From the NCBI RefSeq assembly GCF_014653695.1, contig NZ_BNAR01000019.1, forward strand, positions 1 to 64,000: DNA of 64,000 bases, read 5' to 3'. This DNA comes from Lentzea cavernae (GTDB lineage Bacteria; Actinomycetota; Actinomycetes; Mycobacteriales; Pseudonocardiaceae). The position numbers and the translations under genes are program-made. The notes beneath the pieces were generated by a model, which worked only from the letters and a program-made list of their open reading frames with translations, was not told the DNA's origin and ran no database searches. Shown here piece after piece: positions 58,248 through 64,000 of this stretch. The first letter of the stretch is position 1; every line of letters begins with the position of its first letter.

Positions 58248-58935
58248 CCCTCGCGACGAACACGGTCTCGCGCCCCGGCCGGTCCGGGGCGTCGCGCACG
58301 TCCACGACCTCGAACCCGCACGCCACCAGGCTCTGCTCGATCTCGGCGCGCGAGCGGAACCGCAGCGTCGAGTCCGAGGCGATCTCCGTGCCGTCGCCGA
58401 AGCGGTAGGTGTGGCGGAACGACACGAACGGCAGGTCGACGCCGAGCAGTTCGCGCCATTCCTCCACGCCGTCGACCACACGGGTCGTCGGCGCGGCCCA
58501 GTCCTCCCACGCCCTCGCCTCCGGCCGTCGCGACTCGAACACCAGGTGCCCGCCCGGCCGCACCGCCTCACGCACACCGCGAAGCGTGGCCTCCCAGTCG
58601 TCGCCGAGGAACACCTGCGCCACGTTCGCGGTCATCGTCGCGAGGTCGACCTGCAGCGGGGGCAGGGAAGTGGCGTCGCCGTGGATCCACCTGACCCTGG
58701 AGTCCTTGGCCCGCGCGAGGTCCACCGACGCGAGCGCGGGATCGACACCGACGACCGTGAACCCGGCGTCGGCCAGCAGCGTGCCGAAGCACCCCGTGCC
58801 GCAGCCGACGTCCAGCACGCTCGACGCTCCGAGCTCGGCGGCGATCGACAGGTACGGGTCCAGGTCGTCGCGCGGCCCGTCGAACGCGTCGTAGAGCCGC
58901 GCCAGCCGCGGGTCCGCGAAGAGCGCGTCAGGCAT
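58219..58935 (-). CDS. Class I SAM-dependent methyltransferase
   Basis: 238 residues. Rossmann methyltransferase with motif I VLDVGCGTGCFGTLLADAGF, motif II VVGVDPALASVDLA, HGDATSLPPLQVDLATMT and GGHLVFESRRPEA. Substrate unknown. It is the last gene of the operon MoxR ATPase, DUF2201/VWA, DUF3800, methyltransferase, and its ATG lies 8 bases inside the DUF3800 gene. Confidence 0.88.
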   Translation of the reverse strand: MPDALFADPRLARLYDAFDGPRDDLDPYLSIAAELGASSVLDVGCGTGCFGTLLADAGFTVVGVDPALASVDLARAKDSRVRWIHGDATSLPPLQVDLATMTANVAQVFLGDDWEATLRGVREAVRPGGHLVFESRRPEARAWEDWAAPTTRVVDGVEEWRELLGVDLPFVSFRHTYRFGDGTEIASDSTLRFRSRAEIEQSLVACGFEVVDVRDAPDRPGRETVFVARVSAEPASTR

Positions 58936-59596
58936 GCCACATCCCCGGTCCGACGACGAACGGCATCAGCAACTCGATCACCTCTCTGTCCGGGCGCCCG
59001 TTCAGCTCCTCCTCGGCGACGCGCCGGGCGATCCCGGCCAGGAAGTCGGCCACCTGCACGCGGGCGTCGTGCTGGGAGTCGGCCAGCGTCAGGCTCCGCA
59101 ACCGCGGCGCGATCTCCTGCAGCTGCCGGATCCGTCCGACGGTCAGCGACAGCTGCTGGTCGTGCACGATCGACACCGGCCCGCCCCACTGGGCCACGGC
59201 CCGCAGGATGGCGGGGAACAGGGGATCCAGCGCGCCGCGCGGGCCTCGGGCGCGCAGGAGGTCGTTGTAGAGCTCCAGCGGCCCGGTCACCGAGCCGAAC
59301 TCCGCCCGCACCCGCGAGGCCAGGAACCGCCGCTTGTCCACGAGTTGCACGCGGGCGCGCCCGACCATCGGGCCGTCGGGGCCGAGGAACCACAGCAGCA
59401 CCCACCTGTTCTTCTGCCGCAGCAGGTGGTTCGCCTTGTACTCCAGCGCCGGCGATTTGATCATCTCCCGCAACGACTCGACGCACGCCGCGGCGTCCTC
59501 GTGCGAGAACCGCACGGCCGCGTGCGCGAAGACCGCGGTGACCCCGCCGACGAGCTTCTCGCCCTCGGACCCCGACTCGTCGCAGGCGATCTCCAT
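58928..59596 (-). CDS. DUF3800-type protein
   Basis: 222 residues. It starts EIACDESGSEG, the conserved DESG of DUF3800, and ends with the second block SQHDARVQVADFLAGIARRV, whose Asp residues would complete an RNase H-like metal site. The family is common in phage-defence and mobile contexts, but most members are uncharacterised. It overlaps the VWA gene by one base (TGATG) and the methyltransferase gene by 8, so it is made with both. Confidence 0.7.
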   Translation of the reverse strand: MEIACDESGSEGEKLVGGVTAVFAHAAVRFSHEDAAACVESLREMIKSPALEYKANHLLRQKNRWVLLWFLGPDGPMVGRARVQLVDKRRFLASRVRAEFGSVTGPLELYNDLLRARGPRGALDPLFPAILRAVAQWGGPVSIVHDQQLSLTVGRIRQLQEIAPRLRSLTLADSQHDARVQVADFLAGIARRVAEEELNGRPDREVIELLMPFVVGPGMWHA

Positions 59597-61209
59597 CAGG
59601 ACATCCGGAAGACCGGGCCGCGGGGGCGGAACGGCAGGTGCGCGCCCGCCGGGACGAGGAACGCGTGCTCGCGCCGGATCCGCAGCACGTCGCAGCCGCC
59701 GTCGGTGATGACCAGGACCGGTCCGGCGGAGGGGAAGTCGGAGGCGCGTTCGAGCAGGTCGATGCCGGGCTGCAGCACCGTGCCGCCGCGCCCGCGCACC
59801 TCGACCCGGCCCGCGATGTCCTCGACGGGCACGTATCCGGCGTCATATGCCATCGCGTCACAGAAAACCACGCGAGCGGCGGGCACGTCACGTGCCGCGG
59901 CGTAGGAGGCGATCGCGCCCAGCGCCTTGCCCAGCACACGGGGGTCCATCGAGCCGGACGTGTCGAGCACGACGCCGAACGTCGGCCGCGCCTCCAGCGA
60001 CTCCGGCCGCACCCAGCCGGGCCGCGGGATGTCCGGAGTGGACGCTTGCCGCCGCGACGCACGCGCGTACGAGCGCCGCTTCTCCACCGCGGGAACGAAC
60101 TCCTCGAACCACCGCGCCAGCTGGGCGTACCACGACAGCGGCGGGTGCTCCAGCGCGCGGATCTCCTCGACCAGCCCGGCGGGCAGGAGTCCGCGGGCGG
60201 ACGTGTGATAGCTCAGCCCCGTCAGCAACGCACGCCGGTAGAACTCGTCGAGGTCGGCGAAGTCGGCCGGTCCGCGCAACGGCTCGCCGAGCAGGTCGCC
60301 CTGGTGGTGACCGCGCAGCGTCAGCAGCTTCCGGTACCGCCGCAGGTCCACCGCGATCCGGTCGTAGACCGACTCCGCGGACAGTCCGCGCAGCCCGGGG
60401 TCGTGCAGCGCCCCGGAAGGCGGCGATCCCACGCCCATCTCCACCAGCCAGCCGTTCACCACGAAGTCCGCGGCGACGTTCCACAGGTACGGGTCCCGCC
60501 CGCCGGCGCGGTCGCAGTGGCGCAGCGCGGCGTGTAGCATCTCGTGCGCGAGCACGAACCGCCACTCCGGTTTCGTCAAGCCCGCCAGCGGGTTCACGTA
60601 GATCTCGGCCGACGCCGTGGACACCGCCGCGATCGAGATGTCCCAGCCCCGAGCCAGTTCCGCGTCCGCCACCACCGTCATGGTCGAAGCCAGCGCGCCG
60701 AGCAGCGGGTAGTGCGACACGAACCAGCCCAGGGCGAGCTGCCACTCCGTCTTCACCGGTCGCGTGTCGGACAACGACGACCGCGCGCCGCCCGCCACGT
60801 CGATCGCGGCCACGGCGGCGTTGGACAGTCCGGCGGCGAACCGGTTCGCCCACTTCTCCGGGTCCTTCGACTCCCCGCCGCGCACGCACCGGCCCGGATC
60901 CCACGACTCGGGCCGCCTGCCGAACTTCAGCGCAGGCTGGAAGTCCAGCACGTCGTCGCAGGAGAACGTGCTGAAACCCAGGTGCAGCAGGCAATGCGCG
61001 AACACCCACGCCCACTCGTCCTCGGTCGCCCTGCGCTTCGGGTGGGCGTACAGCAGGCCGTCGAGCGAAACGTCCGCCCACGGGTGTTCGGACAGGCGGC
61101 GCACGTACGTGCTGAGGGCGGCGAACAGCGGATGCTCGTTGATCCGCCTGTCCGCCGCCGCGAACGCCAGCGCGGCGGGGTCGACGTGCGCCTTCCCGCG
61201 CCTGCTCAT
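59596..61209 (-). CDS. DUF2201 putative metallopeptidase with VWA-like domain
   Basis: 537 residues from ATG at 61209. The N-terminal half contains the zinc-type motif FVLAHEMLHAALRH (HExxH near residue 222) with a further D/N-rich segment (RDPYLWNVAADFVVNGWLV). The C-terminal part has the VWA-like MIDAS VVLDTSGSMD near residue 420 and TDGG later. This is the usual partner of MoxR ATPases, which may remodel or load it. It overlaps MoxR (ATGA) and DUF3800 (TGATG). Confidence 0.82.
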   Translation of the reverse strand: MSRRGKAHVDPAALAFAAADRRINEHPLFAALSTYVRRLSEHPWADVSLDGLLYAHPKRRATEDEWAWVFAHCLLHLGFSTFSCDDVLDFQPALKFGRRPESWDPGRCVRGGESKDPEKWANRFAAGLSNAAVAAIDVAGGARSSLSDTRPVKTEWQLALGWFVSHYPLLGALASTMTVVADAELARGWDISIAAVSTASAEIYVNPLAGLTKPEWRFVLAHEMLHAALRHCDRAGGRDPYLWNVAADFVVNGWLVEMGVGSPPSGALHDPGLRGLSAESVYDRIAVDLRRYRKLLTLRGHHQGDLLGEPLRGPADFADLDEFYRRALLTGLSYHTSARGLLPAGLVEEIRALEHPPLSWYAQLARWFEEFVPAVEKRRSYARASRRQASTPDIPRPGWVRPESLEARPTFGVVLDTSGSMDPRVLGKALGAIASYAAARDVPAARVVFCDAMAYDAGYVPVEDIAGRVEVRGRGGTVLQPGIDLLERASDFPSAGPVLVITDGGCDVLRIRREHAFLVPAGAHLPFRPRGPVFRMS

Positions 61210-62267
61210 GCGCGTGCGGCCACCAGCCGCGGCAGGTCGCGGGTGACCTCGACGAGGAACCACGCGGGCAGCACCGGATTGCCGTCGTCGTTGGCCGCGA
61301 TCACCATCTGCGCGATCTCCAGCGACAGCTCGGCCAGCTCCAGCAGCAGCGCCTTCCCCCGGTGTGCCAGCTGCTTGTCCGCCGCGGGCGCGTGCGCCTT
61401 GTCGTGCGGCAGTTCCTTCACCAGCCGTGCGCGGAACGCCTCGGCCAGGAAGTACAGCAGGTCGCGGTCGGCGGGTGCAGACGGCCAGCGGGTGTCCCCG
61501 CGCAGCACGGCTTCGAGCCCGTACGCGTTGCGCACGGTCTTCACGTACGCCTTGAACATCGACGCGTGGTTCGCGGTGACCGTGCCGAACGCGAGCACGC
61601 CGAGGAGGTCCTCGGAGATGTCGTCGCCGAACGAGTGCAGCGCGTCGGACAGCATGTGCCAGCCACGCGGCGTGGAGAAAGTCTCCTCGACCTTCGGCGC
61701 CGCGCTCCACAGGTGGTCCGGGCGCTGCGTCAGGTACTCGAGCACCCACGGGTGGATGTGGCTCTCGCGCGCCCACGCCAGCCAGTCGCGCGCGGAGGCC
61801 GTGAGGTGCACGTGGATCATGCGGTTCACGAGCGCGGACGCCATCGGGCGCGCCAGGGCGTTGTCGACCGCCCTGTTGCCGGCGCCGATCACGATCGAGC
61901 CCTTCGGCAGCTCGTAGGAGCCGATGCGCCGGTCGAGGATCAGCGAGTAGAACGCCTTCTGCACCTCGGGGGAGCTGGCGTTCAGCTCGTCGAGGAACAG
62001 GCAGTACGGGTCGTGCCGCGCGATGGACTCCGGCGGGGCGAACCGGGAACGGCCACCGACCAGTTCCGGAACTCCGATGAGGTCCTCCGGCGCGAGTTGC
62101 GTGCCCAGCAGCGTGACGCACTCCAGGCCCAGCTCGGTGGCGAACTTGCGGACGAGCGAGGACTTGCCGATACCCGGTGCTCCCCAGAGGAAGACCGGCC
62201 GGACTACGGCGACGTGCAGCAGCACCTCCGGGAGCTGTGCTGGTGTCACGGTGACTGTGGATCGCAT
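61206..62267 (-). CDS. MoxR family AAA ATPase
   Basis: 353 residues. Walker A is GAPGIGKSS at residues 29-36 and Walker B is YCLFLDELNASSPEVQKAFY. SIVIGAGNRAVDNA is the sensor 1 region. A helical C-terminal lid follows (residues about 220-350). MoxR ATPases act as chaperones for VWA-domain partners, here the next gene. It is the first gene of the operon and divergent from the cellulase gene. Confidence 0.9.
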   Translation of the reverse strand: MRSTVTVTPAQLPEVLLHVAVVRPVFLWGAPGIGKSSLVRKFATELGLECVTLLGTQLAPEDLIGVPELVGGRSRFAPPESIARHDPYCLFLDELNASSPEVQKAFYSLILDRRIGSYELPKGSIVIGAGNRAVDNALARPMASALVNRMIHVHLTASARDWLAWARESHIHPWVLEYLTQRPDHLWSAAPKVEETFSTPRGWHMLSDALHSFGDDISEDLLGVLAFGTVTANHASMFKAYVKTVRNAYGLEAVLRGDTRWPSAPADRDLLYFLAEAFRARLVKELPHDKAHAPAADKQLAHRGKALLLELAELSLEIAQMVIAANDDGNPVLPAWFLVEVTRDLPRLVAARA

Positions 62268-62316
62268 CAGGTGGTCGAGGATGCCTCATCCCACTTGTTC
62301 CGGTCGCCCGAATTTG

Positions 62317-62367
62317 TTGACACGGGCAGTGGTCTAGTGCTGTGATCTGTTAGGAAACCTTCTTAAC
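62317..62367 (+). promoter_or_regulatory. Cellulase promoter and inverted-repeat operator
   Basis: TTGACA (62317-62322) and TGTGAT (62341-62346) are a good -35/-10 pair spaced 18. Immediately after, GTTAGGAA-ACC-TTCTTAAC (62349-62367) is an 8+8 inverted repeat with one mismatch. The arrangement GTTAGGAA...TTCCTAAC resembles elements seen upstream of secreted glycosidases in actinomycetes. Confidence 0.6.
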
Positions 62368-62413
62368 TAAATCGCCGCCGCGCCCTGCTGTTCCCCTACA
62401 CAGGAGGCACCCC

Positions 62414-64000
62414 GTGCCCAGATCCCTGTTGTTGGTCGTCCCGGCAGCGTTAGCGCTGTCCGTCGTCCCGGCCGTCGCGGTCGCCGCCCCGGTCCAGTAC
62501 CAGGCGGAGACCGCGACCATCTCGAACGGCCTCGTCGAGTCGAACCACGCCGGCTTCACCGGTTCCGGCTTCGTGAACTACGACAACGAGGTCGGCAGCT
62601 CCGTCGAGTTCACCGTGAACGCTACGGCCGCCGGCCAGGCGAACCTCACGTTCCGGTTCGCCAACGGCCAGACGGCCAACCGCCCCATGGACATCTCGGT
62701 CAACGGCTCGGTGGTCGCGAGTCAGCTGTCGTTCCCGAGCACGGGCGCGTGGACGTCGTGGACCACCAAGTCCACCTCGATCACGCTCAAGGCAGGCACC
62801 AACAAGATCAAGACGGTCGCGACGACGTCCAACGGCGGCCCGAACCTGGACCGCGTGGACGTCGACGCCCAGGGCGGCGGCACGCCGGACACCGTGGCAC
62901 CCTCGGTTCCCGGCAGCCTGCGCTCCACGGGCACCACCGCGTCCTCGGTGACGCTGGCGTGGAACGCGTCCACGGACAACGTGGGCGTGACGGACTACGT
63001 GCTGTCCAACGGGCAGACGGCGACCGGCACCACGCACACCGTCTCCGGGCTCACGCCGGACACCTCGTACACGTTCACCGTGCAGGCGCGGGACGCGGCG
63101 GGCAACCTGTCCGGGGCGTCGAACTCGCTCTCGGTGCGCACCCAGCCGGGCACTCCCGGCGGCACCAGGCCGCACGACATCAACGGCCTTCTGCGCGTGT
63201 GCGGTGTGCAGCTGTGCAACCAGTACGGCAAGCCGATCCAGCTGCGCGGCATGAGCACGCACGGCATCCAGTGGTACCACCAGTGCTCCAAGTCCCAGTG
63301 GTGGGACGCCCTGGTGAACGACTGGAACGCGGACTTCATCCGCGTCGCCATGTACATCCAGGAGGACGGGTACGAGACCGACCCCCGCAAGTTCACCGAC
63401 CTGATGCACGGCTACATCGAGGAAGCCACTCGTCGCGGCATCTACGTCCTCGTGGACTGGCACCAGCTCTCGCCCGGCGACCCGAACTACAACCTGGCGC
63501 GCGCCAAGACGTTCTTCACGGAGATCGCCAACCGGCACAAGGACAAGACCAACATCATCTACGACATCGCGAACGAGCCCAACGGCACGTCGTGGTCGCG
63601 GGTCAAGTCCTACGCCGAGCAGATGATCCCGGTCATCCGGAACATCGACCCGGACAGCCTCATCGTCTCCGGCACGAACGGCTGGTCGACGTTCGGCCAC
63701 TCCGACGGCGACAGCCCGTCCGAGGTGCTGAACAACAGGGTCAACGCGACCAACTTCATGTACTCGTTCCACTTCTACGCCCAGGCCCACCGCGACGAGT
63801 ACGTGAGCGTCCTGGACCAGGTGTCGAGCCAGGTCCCCGTGTTCGTGACCGAGTTCGGCACGCAGGCGGCGTCCGGTGGCGGCTCGAACGACTTCACCAT
63901 GTCGCAGAAGTACGTCGACCTGATGGCCCGCAAGAAGATCTCGTGGGCCAACTGGAACTTCTCCGACGACGGCCTGACGGGGGCGGTGTTCAAGACCGGC
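62414..64000 (+). CDS. Secreted GH5 cellulase with CBM and fibronectin type III domain (partial)
   Basis: The GTG at 62414 has AGGAGG six bases upstream, and 529 codons are open to the window edge with no stop. A signal peptide (1-25, ending VAVAAP) is followed by a CBM6/CBM35-like domain (27-153: YQAETATISNGLVESNHAGF, VDVDAQG), an FN3 domain (about 160-250: TLAWNASTDNVGVTDYVLSN) and the GH5 catalytic domain: QLRGMSTHGIQWY, DFIRVAMYIQEDG, VLVDWHQ, IIYDIANEPNG with the acid/base Glu, and FVTEFGTQ with the nucleophile Glu. It degrades cellulose or a related beta-glucan outside the cell. Confidence 0.95.
   Translation, partial: MPRSLLLVVPAALALSVVPAVAVAAPVQYQAETATISNGLVESNHAGFTGSGFVNYDNEVGSSVEFTVNATAAGQANLTFRFANGQTANRPMDISVNGSVVASQLSFPSTGAWTSWTTKSTSITLKAGTNKIKTVATTSNGGPNLDRVDVDAQGGGTPDTVAPSVPGSLRSTGTTASSVTLAWNASTDNVGVTDYVLSNGQTATGTTHTVSGLTPDTSYTFTVQARDAAGNLSGASNSLSVRTQPGTPGGTRPHDINGLLRVCGVQLCNQYGKPIQLRGMSTHGIQWYHQCSKSQWWDALVNDWNADFIRVAMYIQEDGYETDPRKFTDLMHGYIEEATRRGIYVLVDWHQLSPGDPNYNLARAKTFFTEIANRHKDKTNIIYDIANEPNGTSWSRVKSYAEQMIPVIRNIDPDSLIVSGTNGWSTFGHSDGDSPSEVLNNRVNATNFMYSFHFYAQAHRDEYVSVLDQVSSQVPVFVTEFGTQAASGGGSNDFTMSQKYVDLMARKKISWANWNFSDDGLTGAVFKTG

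Overview
The window is visibly G+C-rich, with frequent GTG starts, many 1-8 nt gene overlaps, mycothiol-type protein families and actinobacterial regulator sites. This suggests a filamentous actinomycete, probably Pseudonocardiales (Lentzea/Saccharothrix/Lechevalieria-like). The genus is inference; no rRNA or tRNA gene is present to test it.

Layout. (1) 1-10.7 kb, housekeeping and accessory genes: a PIG-L deacetylase, a sortase-anchored surface protein, an SF1 helicase whose RecB-like nuclease half looks dead, a short Ku with a LexA-like box in front, a zinc-ribbon SDR, a HAD hydrolase, a two-gene LSDAT/SLATT membrane system (putative nucleotide-sensing conflict system), a small unknown gene, a DUF2306 membrane protein and an S4 RNA-binding protein. 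(2) 11-39.4 kb, a large Wzx/Wzy-type surface-polysaccharide locus. It has a polyprenyl-phosphate glycosylphosphotransferase, amino-sugar genes (WlbA/WbpB-like oxidoreductase, epimerase, two DegT aminotransferases, PglD-like and WbpD-like acetyltransferases), a 1344-residue secreted multidomain protein, glycosyltransferases, an O-acyltransferase, flippase, ligase/polymerase and Wzz-like protein, a beta-helix lipoprotein, a beta-propeller/MFS pair, an asparagine synthase, a GT2-GT4 fusion, a GT4 and a UDP-sugar dehydrogenase. (3) 39.4-42 kb, a PIG-L deacetylase with a degenerate paralogue, a third SLATT protein, and an 870-base non-coding block of palindromes and repeats. One of its repeats recurs in inverted orientation at the window start. 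(4) 42-49.2 kb: enoyl-CoA hydratase, CorA, Ser/Thr kinase, ECF sigma factor with a CU044_5270 partner, GNAT, YVTN beta-propeller, an orphan MbtH-like protein and Idi. (5) 49.2-52.9 kb: nrdAB preceded by a cobalamin riboswitch. The NrdB has Phe at the radical-tyrosine position and so looks class Ic (Mn/Fe). (6) 53-58.3 kb: LysE/LysG pair, an SDR without YxxxK, DUF998, YbjN-like and mycothiol-dependent-type proteins, and an iron-box-preceded condensation-domain-like fragment. (7) 58.2-62.3 kb, a tightly coupled operon MoxR ATPase - DUF2201/VWA - DUF3800 - methyltransferase. (8) A secreted GH5 cellulase that runs off the right edge.

How they work together. Region 2 can plausibly make diacetamido-uronic and other amino sugars, assemble a lipid-linked repeat unit, flip it and polymerise it; secreted proteins in the locus may bind or modify the product. 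Region 5 makes the B12-independent ribonucleotide reductase cobalamin-responsive. The least described parts are the repeat/palindrome family beside the deacetylase genes, the deacetylase pseudoenzyme pair, the LSDAT/SLATT pair and the MoxR-DUF3800 operon.
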